This document shows, piece after piece, positions 16,739 through 27,083 of a DNA stretch of 64,000 nt. The translations under genes were made by a program, and so were the position numbers. The stretch is from contig JADKJC010000013.1 of assembly GCA_016722465.1 (NCBI GenBank), positions 682,001 through 746,000 on the forward strand, in the 5' to 3' direction. Origin of the DNA: Chitinophagaceae bacterium (GTDB taxonomy: Bacteria; Bacteroidota; Bacteroidia; Chitinophagales; Chitinophagaceae). Position 1 is the first letter of the stretch. Each line of letters begins with the position of its first letter. The notes below the pieces were generated by a model. It was not told where the DNA came from, searched no databases, and worked only from the letters and a program-made list of their open reading frames with translations.

Positions 16739-19700
16739 TTAATTCCTTGTATTTACAATCAGTTTTTGTACCTGCCTGCTGCTATCCGGTGCCGTTACCG
16801 ATAACTGGTACACCCCACTTACGAGCGCCGAAGGTAAGGCAAAACTTTGAGATGCACTACCACCTGTATGCTGTACCGTGCGGTTATACACTACCTGGCC
16901 AGCATTGTTAATAAGTCTTACTGCATATTCACCGGCGGGCTGGTTGTTAAACTGCAGGTTCATGTATCCGCTCTGTACAGGGTTAGGCGATACAGTGATG
17001 GCACCGCTTCCTTTGCCAATATTTACTTTTACCACTTCGCTATATTTAACCTGGCCGTTATTATCTACGGATTTAATGCGGTAATAGTTGTTTCCACTCA
17101 CCGTATTTTCATCCAGCCAGTTGTATGTACTGCCGCTACCTGCATTTATGGTACCCACATTACTGAAGCTGCGGCCATTGGCAGATTTCTCAATTTCATA
17201 ATGAACCACGTTTACCTGGCTGGCTACCTTCCATTCTACGGCAATGTTGTTTCCTGTTTGTGCTGCTTTGATGCTGATAAAGCTTACCGGCACCACGGTG
17301 CTTTGTTTAAATACGATCCTGAAACGGTCTGCTGCTTTAGAAGCTGCAGTGGCATCAATGGTAAAAGTATAAGCATTGATGGCGCCACTCAGGTCCATCG
17401 GGGTATTTACGTTCGTGTATTTATCTTCCAGTACAGCAGTAGTGATCAGCGGATCAATATCTGTAATAGCAACATCCATCCTGTAGCTGATAGTCCTCAT
17501 CTGGTTGATCTTAAAGAATACAGTATCATCTGTATTGATGAGCTGCCTTTTTTCAATCGCCAGATCTACATTGTTTCTTACAATACCAAAGTTCTCATTA
17601 AAGTTGGTGCTCTTTCTTACATCATCAAGATCTACCCCATTGCTGAAAACATTGTCGAAGAAAACCAGGCCACCGTCTACCATATCGATGCTGCCGCCAT
17701 TGTTTGCATAAACATTGTAGGTAAGCTTGGGGCTGCCGGCTACAGGCCTGAAAGAAGCATTGCTGCTGGCAGAAGTTTTACAGGCTTCAACCACCTGTGC
17801 GCTACCGGCGCCACCGGTTGACTGTATAAAGAAGGCTGCACCGCTTTCAATAAAGTTTTGTACCGAACCGTTGCTGCCATAGCTGCCGCCACCGGGTGAT
17901 ACTAAATAATCAGCACCTGATTTGAAGAAGGTTTGGAAGCCCCCTACACCAAAGGCACCACCAATTTTTGGATCCCATACCTGGTAAGCATCATTGAGTA
18001 AACCGGTTCGTACAATCTGCCTCATATCAATTCTTGAAGCATAAGGGTTACGTACCAGGCCCCAGTTGGAAGCTCCGGTTGAAACTGCAGTTTGATTTCC
18101 CAGGAACAAAGCACCGGTACTGCGTAAAGTGGTAGCGGTGGTAGGTGCACCTGCGCCAAACTGGCCGGGGCTCCTGTCTCCACGGATGAAGATATAATAT
18201 CCATGTTCAGATGCAAGGCTGGTAGCATTGGTATTGGTTACTGTTACCAGTGCATCGGTTGTTGCATTGTAACTGAATAAAGAAACACCGGCAGACAATG
18301 TATCAAAACCTGCTGCCTGCGCTGTTGCTAAATTGGTAGTGATGCTGTTACCGGCTGCAATCTTGGTACCAAAGCCCGGGTTAGGGTTGCTCATGGCATT
18401 ATTCTGGCCTTCCTGCCATGCTGCATTAATGGTTTGACCGGTAGTGTTGGTTCCCAGTAAACGCCAACCCTTGCTGCTGTTCTGGCGGATGTATCTTTCT
18501 ACAGAAACATTGCCGCTGATATAAGTGCCGCCGCTTGTGTTGGCTGCAATCCTACCGGTACCGTTTATATTTGATCGGATGGTTAAGAAACCGCCGGTGG
18601 TTAATACTCCGGAACCGGTAACAGTTAAAGTACCTTCAGAAGCTGCAGCAGCGCCACCGGTAATGTTTAAAGCATTGCCGAGCGTGGCTGATGAACTTGC
18701 ATTGATGGTAAAATCTTTTAAATAATTATTGGTACCGGCAGCATCAAAAAATAATGAACCTGCTGTACCTGCAATTGTGAGATTGGAATTATCTGAACCT
18801 GCAAAGTTGCCGCTGGTTCTGCTTACAGCACCGTTAAGTGTAAGTGTATTGGCTGCGATGCTCAGGTTGCCTGTTGTTAAAGTAAGCGTATTATTAACTG
18901 TAACATTACCTGCCAGTACTACATTACCCGAAGCTTTATTAATGGTAAGATAAGCAAAGGTTTCACCACCTGCATTGGTGATGGTTTGGTTTCCGGAAGC
19001 ACCATTGAAGGTTACCAGCCTGCTGTTGCTGTTAAAAGTTCCTGTTGTATGTGTCCAGTTTCCGCCTACTGTCATATCACCACCTACACTTGAACCCAAT
19101 GATAAGTTTCCTGCCATTACAAAATTGCCACTAACATTCAACGCAGCGCTTCCTCCACTGTAATCCATATATAAACTGGAGCCAGTGTTAATAGTAAGAT
19201 CACCACAAATATTTGCAGCCCCTGCGGTCGGGCCATTCATTGTTGTGTTATTACCTAAAACAACATTGCTTGGAGACAGGCCACTCGTCCATTCCGGACC
19301 TCTTGTAACTGTACCTCCACTACTATAAGTGAGAGCATTAGCTGAAGGGCAACTGTATGTAAATGTGCCACAACTACTACCCCATTCATAGTTCGAAGCC
19401 AACGTAAGTGAACCTGTAAACGAAAGGTTACAGTTATTGATAATTTTACCTGCAAGTGTAAAGGTGCCTACAATGGTTCTAGTTATATTATCTATATCAA
19501 CGCCCCCACCAGAAGTCGAATTGGTGACAGAAACATTAAAAGGAGGATTGATAGTTGGCCAGTAACTATGGCCACTTATCGGTCCATAATAGGTACCACT
19601 TCCATTGCTTAAGTTCCAGGCCAATGTACTACCAGTTGCTGCGTAACTAAAAGTGCCGGTAGCGAAACCACCTTGGTTTATTTGGAATTTTCCGTTTATT

Positions 19701-20848
19701 GTGGCACCGCCAGTTGCTGTTAATGTACCAGCCGTTGCTAAAGTTGCATTAGCATCGACTGTTGTAAGATTGGTAACTGTAGCACCATTTGCTAAAACAA
19801 CTGCATTGCCTGATGTGTTAGATATTGTTAATGCTTTAAAAGCTTCTCCACCAGACTTTGTAACAGTTTGTATTGTAGTGCCATTAAAAGTCACAGTTTT
19901 ACCTGTTGCATGTGTAAAGGTTCCATTATTAGTCCAGGTACCTTTTACTGAATAACTTCCTGCCCAAGCCAATGTACAGCCAGATTTAATAGTAACATCT
20001 CCGTTTATAGCAAAGTTTGAAGTCAATGTGGCCCCCGTTGTAAGAGTTCCTGCCCCTGAACCACCAATAAACATACTGCCATTTATTGTGCATGCAGTTG
20101 CTCCTGAAATTGATGGTGACCAGGCACCAGATGAACTTTCAAGGTATACATTATAAAAAGTTTTACCAGATATAGCAACAGATGAGTTGCATGCAGAACT
20201 CCCTTTAAAAACCATATTACTTCCTGTTTGAAATACAGCTTTATCAATATTTGCTGATACAGCACCTGTTCCAGCATGTACCCATGTTCCACCATTTGCA
20301 ACAGTCAAACTTCCAGTTGTAGTAATCGTCATGAAAGATGCGTTTGATGTTCCAGATGCTCCCAACTCAATAGTTCCCGCAATCAATCCAGTATTACTTG
20401 CGGCTAAAACCACTGAACAAGTACTCCCTCTGAAGCCAAAATAGCTTCCTGAGCCAATATCAAGATCATCTCCAGCAATGCTGCCTCCAACATTCAATGC
20501 ACGAGTAGACCCTGCTGTAATTACATAATTTGCTGAATTTCTTACCACGAATTGCCCCACACTAATTGAAGTTCCTGTACCCCATACAGTCACATTCATT
20601 GCTCCAGTCTGAATTCCAGCAACTGAACTAATATCACTACCATCGATTATCATAACATCTGTTATTGCAAATGTGATGTTAGTACCTGCGGTTCCTACAA
20701 CTGCGCCACCTACTCCTACTGTACTCCAGTTTACACGATCAATCATTGTATTTGTGCCTGCAGTTCCTCCAACCCAATAATAAGTTGTCGCATTCACCGA
20801 GCTAACCGCAGTAATTACCAATACTAAAAAGAGAAGAATTTTTTTCAT
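16739..20848 (-). CDS. Large T9SS-secreted adhesin-like protein with type A sorting domain
   Basis: A 1369-aa surface/secreted protein: signal peptide (MKKILLFLVLVITAVSSVNA), then ~900 residues of repetitive Thr/Gly/Asn-rich beta modules of the type GTWTNNGTFTHATGKTVTFN and NVTVNNTLTLTTGNL, suggesting a beta-helix. Next come a domain with RSTGALFLGNQ and VRNPYASRIDM, a fibronectin/Ig-like segment (VPVSFISIKAAQTGNNIAVE) and a C-terminal type A sorting domain with VSPNPVQSG and ending VQKLIVNTRN. The CTD directs export by T9SS and cell-surface attachment. Substrate or ligand unknown. Confidence 0.9.
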   Translation of the reverse strand: MKKILLFLVLVITAVSSVNATTYYWVGGTAGTNTMIDRVNWSTVGVGGAVVGTAGTNITFAITDVMIIDGSDISSVAGIQTGAMNVTVWGTGTSISVGQFVVRNSANYVITAGSTRALNVGGSIAGDDLDIGSGSYFGFRGSTCSVVLAASNTGLIAGTIELGASGTSNASFMTITTTGSLTVANGGTWVHAGTGAVSANIDKAVFQTGSNMVFKGSSACNSSVAISGKTFYNVYLESSSGAWSPSISGATACTINGSMFIGGSGAGTLTTGATLTSNFAINGDVTIKSGCTLAWAGSYSVKGTWTNNGTFTHATGKTVTFNGTTIQTVTKSGGEAFKALTISNTSGNAVVLANGATVTNLTTVDANATLATAGTLTATGGATINGKFQINQGGFATGTFSYAATGSTLAWNLSNGSGTYYGPISGHSYWPTINPPFNVSVTNSTSGGGVDIDNITRTIVGTFTLAGKIINNCNLSFTGSLTLASNYEWGSSCGTFTYSCPSANALTYSSGGTVTRGPEWTSGLSPSNVVLGNNTTMNGPTAGAANICGDLTINTGSSLYMDYSGGSAALNVSGNFVMAGNLSLGSSVGGDMTVGGNWTHTTGTFNSNSRLVTFNGASGNQTITNAGGETFAYLTINKASGNVVLAGNVTVNNTLTLTTGNLSIAANTLTLNGAVSRTSGNFAGSDNSNLTIAGTAGSLFFDAAGTNNYLKDFTINASSSATLGNALNITGGAAAASEGTLTVTGSGVLTTGGFLTIRSNINGTGRIAANTSGGTYISGNVSVERYIRQNSSKGWRLLGTNTTGQTINAAWQEGQNNAMSNPNPGFGTKIAAGNSITTNLATAQAAGFDTLSAGVSLFSYNATTDALVTVTNTNATSLASEHGYYIFIRGDRSPGQFGAGAPTTATTLRSTGALFLGNQTAVSTGASNWGLVRNPYASRIDMRQIVRTGLLNDAYQVWDPKIGGAFGVGGFQTFFKSGADYLVSPGGGSYGSNGSVQNFIESGAAFFIQSTGGAGSAQVVEACKTSASSNASFRPVAGSPKLTYNVYANNGGSIDMVDGGLVFFDNVFSNGVDLDDVRKSTNFNENFGIVRNNVDLAIEKRQLINTDDTVFFKINQMRTISYRMDVAITDIDPLITTAVLEDKYTNVNTPMDLSGAINAYTFTIDATAASKAADRFRIVFKQSTVVPVSFISIKAAQTGNNIAVEWKVASQVNVVHYEIEKSANGRSFSNVGTINAGSGSTYNWLDENTVSGNNYYRIKSVDNNGQVKYSEVVKVNIGKGSGAITVSPNPVQSGYMNLQFNNQPAGEYAVRLINNAGQVVYNRTVQHTGGSASQSFALPSALVSGVYQLSVTAPDSSRQVQKLIVNTRN

Positions 20849-21443
20849 ACTAAACGTTTGAATATTAAAAACACGTTGTTATTAAGCAGCCTGTATGGCT
20901 ATTGTTTATTAAAATGGTTCAGGTAAAGGCAGTTACCAAGCTGCATCAGTATGGCAGGTATTGAAAGCAATGTTGGCAAGCAATAGATACCATACAGTTT
21001 TGGTTGCTGTTAGTTAAAATTAATCCTCCTGAAACATGCACTCTTTCCTGGAAAAAATGCAGTTAAAGCTGAGGTTTACTACAATAAGTTCTATGAAATT
21101 TGTTAACAAGGCTCCGGAATGTTTGCAAAATAGGTTAAAAACAGCATAAAAAGCTGATAATTTAGCATTTTTCTTAAAGTATTTTCCCACAATGCAACGC
21201 TATAACCAGCGGCTTTTGCAGACTGTTATTAAATCATTATCACTGCCGCTGCCATCCGCCGTAAAGACGCATAAAAAGAGCATACAGTTGCGTGGCACAA
21301 CTGATGTCTTAAAATGGGTCTCCGCCTTGGTTCCTGTCTCCACGAACTACCAGCGTAGAACAGGTTCGTGAGAACACGAAGGCAACGCATTCACTGCCTA
21401 TCAAAGCAACGGAAACACTTCCGGCTTCAGTATAACGCATTCT
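20849..21443. other. Intergenic region upstream of the T9SS adhesin
   Basis: About 595 bp without a supported gene. It should hold the promoter of the minus-strand adhesin gene. Two imperfect inverted repeats occur around 21330-21382 (TTCGTGGAGACAGGAA on the minus strand and TTCGTGAGAACACGAA on the plus strand). Confidence 0.5.
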
Positions 21444-21671
21444 CTATTGGCTACTCCCGCTGCTTAAGCACCTTTCAAATTCATCCTGGTTGATGCGGTC
21501 AACATGGGAGATCACGATATTGGCACCGGGCCTGTTAAGATGGGATTGGGCAAAAGCTTTCAACTCCTGCCTTGTAATGGATTTATTGGTCTTAATATTC
21601 AGTATTCCAATATCCTTTACTTCAAAACCTTCCATTTCAGCATAATGAAACTGGTAAAATTTATCCGCCAT
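21444..21671 (-). CDS. Small protein of unknown function
   Basis: The 75-aa product MADKFYQFHYAEMEGFEVKD has a compact, mixed alpha/beta appearance without a signal peptide or membrane helix; later segments are TRQELKAFAQSHLNRPG and IVISHVDRINQDEF. I do not recognise the family. The coding potential is supported by its clean start and balanced composition only. Confidence 0.55.
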   Translation of the reverse strand: MADKFYQFHYAEMEGFEVKDIGILNIKTNKSITRQELKAFAQSHLNRPGANIVISHVDRINQDEFERCLSSGSSQ

Positions 21672-21967
21672 AAAAATAATAGTAGTAAGTGCAGTGTATC
21701 AGTAAACAAAGTTGCATCTTTTATACGCAGGTTGGTGTTAAGCTTACGTAAACGCTGCGGCAATACTTTTTTCAGGCATCCAAAAACAACCGCCGCCCTG
21801 GTTTCAGGGCGAAGAAAACTTTTGTACAGCAGCGAAGATGGCTCGTGAGGGCATGAAGCAGGACGAAGGCTTCAGAACAACCATTCACTCTTCCCTTTTT
21901 TATAAAAAAAACCTGCTTTATGTAATTGCTTTTCTTTTTTCATCCATACCCAAACAACAAAAAAATT

Positions 21968-23653
21968 ATGAAGCGATTATCAACTGCCATTGTATTACTG
22001 TTAACCACTACATTCCATCTTTTTGCACAGGATACGGCCCGGGCCGATGCCGCACTTGCCGCAGCCACCGTGTATTTTGGCTATGGTGCAGAACTCACCC
22101 ACAATGCCAAAGTGAATGTAAATGCCAGCACCAAAATCATTGTGATCAGCCAGCTGAGTACCAGTATCGACATCAACAGCCTGCAGATCAACCTGCCGGA
22201 AAATGCCGCTTTGTTATCACAGCAGTTCTCCCTCTTCACTCCCACCATTCCTGTTGTAACCAATCCATTGATAAAAAAATTACAGGACAGCATAAAGCTG
22301 GTTCAAAAGGAACAGGGCCGCAATAAAAATATGGCGGAAACAGAGCAGGAAACATTGAATAAAACCAATACGCTGATAGAAATTGCGATGAAAGAAAACA
22401 GCAGCAAAACCATCAGCAGTGAAGAGGCGATCAAACTCATCAACGCCAACACCACAAAAATTGAAAGATCAAAAGCGGCTTTGTATAAACTGGCGGAAGA
22501 GTATGATGCCCTGCAGGATAAGATTACCGCCTTTCAAATCAGGATCAATGAAGCACAGTACAAACCTGTGAAAGCGCCGAAGCCCTACGGCCAGCTGACA
22601 CTACAGGTGATCTGCAGCAGGGATGGAGAAATCCCAGTATCCTTTAGCTACTTTACCAACACTGCAGGCTTTACACCACTGTATGATGTAAGGGTAAACT
22701 CAAAGACCAATGAAATAAAACTGGTGTACAAAGCAGCCATCACACAATCAACCGGCATTGACTGGAAGCAGACAAAACTTACCTTAAGCACTGCCAACCC
22801 AAGCTGGGGCGGCGTGGCTCCCATACTTACTCCCTGGTACCTGCAGCAATATGTACCCGGCCTGTACAAGCAGGTGCAGCAGGGTGCTCTCAACCTTCAA
22901 TACAATACCATCCAGTCATTTAGTGATGACGCATTGAAAGAAGTGGTGGTGACAGCGAATGGAGCAACCAGGAAAGAAAAAGCATTGGCGGTACAGCATG
23001 TTGATCCATCTACGCTGCAGCGCTTTACTACCCTTACCGAAAGCCAGCTCAATACCAATTTTGAAATTGACCTGCCTTACAATATTGAAAGCGACGGGCA
23101 GGTACACAGCGTTACCATCAAGGAGGAAAAGATTGATGCGGTGCTGAAAAATTATGCAGTGCCCAAAATGGACAAGGATGCATATTTGCTGGCAGAGATC
23201 ACCGACTGGCAAAAGCTTGACCTGCTGCCCGGCGTTGCCAACATCATCATGGACAATACCTACCTGGGCAAATCCATGATTGATCCTAACAGCACGGCAG
23301 ACACGATGAATTTAAGTTTGGGTAAAGACAAAAGAGTGGCCATTAAACGTAGTGCAATAAAAGAATACACCAGCACCAAAACAAGTGGCAGCGCCACCAA
23401 ACAAACCTTTACGTATGAACTAACAGTGAAGAACAATAAAATAACCGATGTAGACCTGTTGCTGAAAGACCAGTACCCCATCAGCACCATCAAAGACATT
23501 GAAACAAAACTGGAAGACAGCAAAGACGCCATGGTGAATACTGAAACCGGTGTGCTTACCTGGAAGATTTCTTTAAAACCAGGAGAGAGTAAAAAAGTAA
23601 GATTTACTTACACTGTTAAGTACCCCAAAGAAATACGGATCGCTAATTTGTAA
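21968..23653 (+). CDS. DUF4139 (mucoidy inhibitor MuiA-like) exported protein
   Basis: The start MKRLSTAIVLLLTTTFHLFA is a signal peptide; an upstream TTG is unlikely. The N-terminal DUF4140 domain (AATVYFGYGAELTHNAKVNV) is followed by a coiled-coil stretch (~residues 100-195, KLVQKEQGRNKNMAETEQET), and the DUF4139 domain ends TWKISLKPGESKKVRFTYTV. Total 561 aa. The family is widespread and poorly characterised; MuiA is linked to mucoidy in pseudomonads. Between the two domains, after FSDDA, lies LKEVVVTANGATRKEKAL, which resembles TonB/SusC linker sequence. Confidence 0.88.
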   Translation: MKRLSTAIVLLLTTTFHLFAQDTARADAALAAATVYFGYGAELTHNAKVNVNASTKIIVISQLSTSIDINSLQINLPENAALLSQQFSLFTPTIPVVTNPLIKKLQDSIKLVQKEQGRNKNMAETEQETLNKTNTLIEIAMKENSSKTISSEEAIKLINANTTKIERSKAALYKLAEEYDALQDKITAFQIRINEAQYKPVKAPKPYGQLTLQVICSRDGEIPVSFSYFTNTAGFTPLYDVRVNSKTNEIKLVYKAAITQSTGIDWKQTKLTLSTANPSWGGVAPILTPWYLQQYVPGLYKQVQQGALNLQYNTIQSFSDDALKEVVVTANGATRKEKALAVQHVDPSTLQRFTTLTESQLNTNFEIDLPYNIESDGQVHSVTIKEEKIDAVLKNYAVPKMDKDAYLLAEITDWQKLDLLPGVANIIMDNTYLGKSMIDPNSTADTMNLSLGKDKRVAIKRSAIKEYTSTKTSGSATKQTFTYELTVKNNKITDVDLLLKDQYPISTIKDIETKLEDSKDAMVNTETGVLTWKISLKPGESKKVRFTYTVKYPKEIRIANL

Positions 23654-23667
23654 ACCCTTTATAAACA

Positions 23668-23704
23668 AAGAGGCTGCCTTCTTTCAGGCAGCCTCTTATT
23701 ATTT
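23668..23704. terminator. Bidirectional intrinsic terminator
   Basis: Perfect 11-bp stem AAGAGGCTGCC / GGCAGCCTCTT followed by TATTATTTT, between convergent genes ending at 23653 (+) and 23721 (-). Confidence 0.85.
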
Positions 23705-23720
23705 TGCCGGATAACTGTCT

Positions 23721-26700
23721 TTATTTCTGAATCATTATTTTCTTAACAATGTTTTGTTCAGGCAATGTAACGTTGAGGATATAGATACCTGGAGGCAGGT
23801 TGCTCACATCCAGCCCGTAAGCACTGTTACCGGCATTTACATTGCTCCAGCTTTTCACCAACTGTCCCTGTGCATTCACCAGTTTGATGGCGGCTGTTTG
23901 GGTGCTTCCGTTAATGTAAACGTTCATTACATCTTTTGCAGGAACCGGGCTCACCGTAACCGTTACACCCTGTTTGCTGATACGGGCCTGGCGTACAGAA
24001 GATAAGTCTTCCCTGTTATTGATGTCTACCTGGCGAAGCCGGTAATAATAAACTGTATTGGGTTGTACAAAATTATCATTGAAGGTATAGTTCAACCTTG
24101 CGCTGCTGTTGAGCTGGCCACTCACCCAGCCTACCGATTCAAAGTTTACACCATTGGTACTTCTTTCAACAGTAAATCCTTTGTTGTTGAGTTCCTGTGC
24201 AGTAGCCCAGCTTAGTGCTATGGAATTGCGGCTGGCCCTTGCCTCAAAGCTTAACAGGTTTACCGGCACCACCGTGTTTTGCGAAACCAGCATGAATTGA
24301 GACAACCCGGTAAAGTTGCCGGTATAACTATAGTAGCCGTTTTCAGCAGCATCCACAAATATTGGTGTGATCAATTCGGCATCTGCAGAAGTGATGATAC
24401 CGGATAAACCAACGCCCTCTTTTACTTTTAATATTTTTAATGCAGGAATTTCTGTACCCGTCCAGGCAGGTGATAATTCTGTAGCAGAAAAATACAAAGT
24501 GCCCTGGTAGTGAACCGTACTGTTGGCTACTGCAGGCGTTAACCTGATCACTTTATTGGTTCGGAAATAGCTGCCCGTTTGTGTGGTTAACAATGTTTTG
24601 CCGGTACCTGCACTTTGAATGCCGGCTGCAACACAACCCAGGTTCTGATCAGGATTGGCAATGGTAGCAATCAACCTGTTGGCAGTGGATGTTCTGCTGT
24701 AAAAATTAACTGTTTGCCCGGTATATTGTAAAAAGGCGGTATCAGCATCAACGCTGGTTGCTACTGAAAAATTCTTACCCGTAAGTGTTACATCATCAAT
24801 GGTGAACGGCGGGTTGCTGCCGATGGTTTCATCATTGAACCAGTTGAATACAATGTAAAACTTTTTGTTGCTTAAAGAAATGGGCAGGTTCAATGTGGCT
24901 GTTCTGGCAGCAGTTGCAGCCGACAATCCGCTGAAAAGGGTATCAAAATAGATCACATTGTTGGCATCTACCGCTTGTCCTTCGGGTATATATCCAAGAT
25001 ACCCTTCATCATACCCAACTTCTCCAAGGCAGCGCCATTTAAAAGACAGGTTGAGGTTGCTTAAACCGGATGCATCCAATAAAGGAGTAAACAAATAGGC
25101 GTCGGAGATATTGGTATTACTGTACTGGTTTACTTTTGTACTGGTGCTCCTGGTAATATGTGCTGCATTGCCGGTAGTGCCTGTTCCGCCATTGGCGCTT
25201 ACCACCCATTGGTTGGGCGTATAAGAACTTGACCCATCATCATACACAGATGTAGTCCAGCCCGTTGGGATATTGGCAGATGTATTGAAATTTTCACTCA
25301 ATACGGTTTTTACCGGTACGGCATCGTTTACAGCAATTCCACTTACATCATCATCCACAACTGTAAGAGACAGTGTTTGTTTATCCGGCCCGGCAATAAC
25401 GCCGGTACCGCTGATGGTATAACCAAGTATAATGGTTTCTGAAAGTTCAGCCACCTGGTCGTCATTGATGGTAACAGTAACCGTTTTAGCTGCATTGTCA
25501 TTGGCAGTATAGGTTACTGATGCAGGCGAAATGCTGTAATCCACATTCTGTGTTGCAGTGCCGCCGGATGTAGTAAACGTAACCGTTGCAGCACCGGTGG
25601 CTTTATCAGAAACATACACATTAAAGCTGTAGGATTTTGAATTGGGGCAGTTACCTGCAACACCTGTTTCTAACACAGCATATTGAGAAGCGGCGCCAAA
25701 TTGTATGGCATTGCCTGCTCTTGCCTGGCAGGCTTTTGAACTGATCAGTCCAAATCTCCTGGGGCTGTTATCCATTGCGGCCTGGCAACGGAGTGCCTGT
25801 GCAGCAGTAAAAGTATTTACACAGGCATCATCTGTATAATCCATGTAGTTTTCAAACATCTTTGGCCCGGATGGTGCACAATTATTCAAAGTACCTGTTG
25901 CAGGGCAACCGCTGGTGGCATCATCCTGTGGCGGTGTATCGCCACAATAATCTTCTCCGCAGGTGTTATCGCCCCAGATATGGCGCAGGCCAAAAAAATG
26001 CCCTGATTCATGGGTTAATGTGCGGCCAAAACCAAAAAAAGGATCATCTCCCGGCGTAGCAATACTGCCCACACTCTGCCATGCAATTACGCAACCTGCA
26101 GTAGCAGCGGTCTCAGTTTCTTCTAAACCCGGCAATGTACTCAGCGAAGGAAAGGTAGCATAACCCAACAACTGGCTGGCATCCATTGCTGCTGTCCATA
26201 CATTAAAATAACTGTTGGGGTCCCAGATGCTGGCTGGCTTGATGGTGAGGTCAAAATAATCCTGCAATCCAACTTCGTCGAGGTTATTGGTATTGGTCCA
26301 GCCCCTCACAGTACCGTTGATGCGGTCAATTCCCGGTTCTGGCAATATCCTTCCGGCAGTATCCGCCAGTGCAAGGCAAAACCTGATCCTCACATCAGCG
26401 GCTACCCCATAAGTGGAACCAGAGAGATTGGCATAGTCGTTATTCATTTGAGTAATCTGTGCCTGGTACATAGCTGCGGTAAGGTTAGGCGTAGCGGGAG
26501 AAAGCGCCTGTCCCGTTCTAAACACACAGTGAAAAATGACCGGGATGGTTACCGTTCCGGTGAAAGCAGTCTGACCTGTCTCTATTCTCTTTTGTACCAA
26601 CCGCTTTAATTCGTTCTCGAAAATATCTTCTTTGTATCCCCTTGCCCTGGCCCTTTCCATATAGCTGGCAAAACCACATTTTTGCCTGACAGGGTTGTTG

Positions 26701-26864
26701 CCGGCTGGTCTTGCAGTGATAATACCGGTGGCAGGCACCCGCTGTTTTGCAGTTGCCTGATGTTGTTTTTTGAAATACTGATCTGCCTGGAGTAATTGCT
26801 GGGCAGCAATGCTGTTGATACCTGCAACGAACAGGATTATGGACAAAGTAAAGTTCAGTTTCAT
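23721..26864 (-). CDS. T9SS-secreted M43 family zinc metalloprotease
   Basis: The 1047-aa protein has a signal peptide, then a pappalysin-like M43 catalytic domain with the extended zinc motif HESGHFFGLRH (about residues 280-290) and the downstream ENYMDYTDDACVNTFTAAQ met-turn region. It continues with a Calx-beta-like segment (SGGTATQNVDYSISPASVTY), a jelly-roll domain (SFKWRCLGEVGYDEGYLGYI), a fibronectin-like domain, and a type A T9SS sorting domain (VSPVPAKDVMNVYIN, ending VKKIMIQK). It is expected to be secreted and probably attached to the cell surface. Frame intact. Confidence 0.93.
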   Translation of the reverse strand: MKLNFTLSIILFVAGINSIAAQQLLQADQYFKKQHQATAKQRVPATGIITARPAGNNPVRQKCGFASYMERARARGYKEDIFENELKRLVQKRIETGQTAFTGTVTIPVIFHCVFRTGQALSPATPNLTAAMYQAQITQMNNDYANLSGSTYGVAADVRIRFCLALADTAGRILPEPGIDRINGTVRGWTNTNNLDEVGLQDYFDLTIKPASIWDPNSYFNVWTAAMDASQLLGYATFPSLSTLPGLEETETAATAGCVIAWQSVGSIATPGDDPFFGFGRTLTHESGHFFGLRHIWGDNTCGEDYCGDTPPQDDATSGCPATGTLNNCAPSGPKMFENYMDYTDDACVNTFTAAQALRCQAAMDNSPRRFGLISSKACQARAGNAIQFGAASQYAVLETGVAGNCPNSKSYSFNVYVSDKATGAATVTFTTSGGTATQNVDYSISPASVTYTANDNAAKTVTVTINDDQVAELSETIILGYTISGTGVIAGPDKQTLSLTVVDDDVSGIAVNDAVPVKTVLSENFNTSANIPTGWTTSVYDDGSSSYTPNQWVVSANGGTGTTGNAAHITRSTSTKVNQYSNTNISDAYLFTPLLDASGLSNLNLSFKWRCLGEVGYDEGYLGYIPEGQAVDANNVIYFDTLFSGLSAATAARTATLNLPISLSNKKFYIVFNWFNDETIGSNPPFTIDDVTLTGKNFSVATSVDADTAFLQYTGQTVNFYSRTSTANRLIATIANPDQNLGCVAAGIQSAGTGKTLLTTQTGSYFRTNKVIRLTPAVANSTVHYQGTLYFSATELSPAWTGTEIPALKILKVKEGVGLSGIITSADAELITPIFVDAAENGYYSYTGNFTGLSQFMLVSQNTVVPVNLLSFEARASRNSIALSWATAQELNNKGFTVERSTNGVNFESVGWVSGQLNSSARLNYTFNDNFVQPNTVYYYRLRQVDINNREDLSSVRQARISKQGVTVTVSPVPAKDVMNVYINGSTQTAAIKLVNAQGQLVKSWSNVNAGNSAYGLDVSNLPPGIYILNVTLPEQNIVKKIMIQK

Positions 26865-27071
26865 GATGCTTGATTGAAAAAAATTAGCGGCGAATGTAAC
26901 GGAAGCTTTCCAGATTCTGAATTTTTACCGGACCAATAACAAAATATCTGGATAAATGCGTGGCAGTAATTGAAGAATTTGCATACAACGAAACATTGAC
27001 TGCCATGGAATTTGTTTTAAAATTCAAATGGCTCATCCGCCTGTTTTGTTTAGCTGTTGTTTCGTTTTCAT

Positions 27072-27079
27072 TATTTTTG
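27072..27079 (+). promoter_or_regulatory. -7 promoter element immediately upstream of argS
   Basis: TATTTTTG matches TAnnTTTG and ends 4 bp before the argS ATG at 27084, so transcription would start at or near the start codon. The nearest TTTG at 27045-27048 gives a 23-bp spacer, a little long. If correct, the message is leaderless or nearly so. Confidence 0.35.
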
Positions 27080-27083
27080 CCGC

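Noticed and set aside
18525..19955. Several medium-length plus-strand frames opposite the large adhesin gene
   Set aside because: These are antisense shadows of a repetitive gene with strong codon bias and show no independent signals.
21330..21382. Two TTCGTG-type inverted repeats
   Set aside because: Too imperfect and only two copies seen; kept as a note on the intergenic region rather than called as a repeat family.
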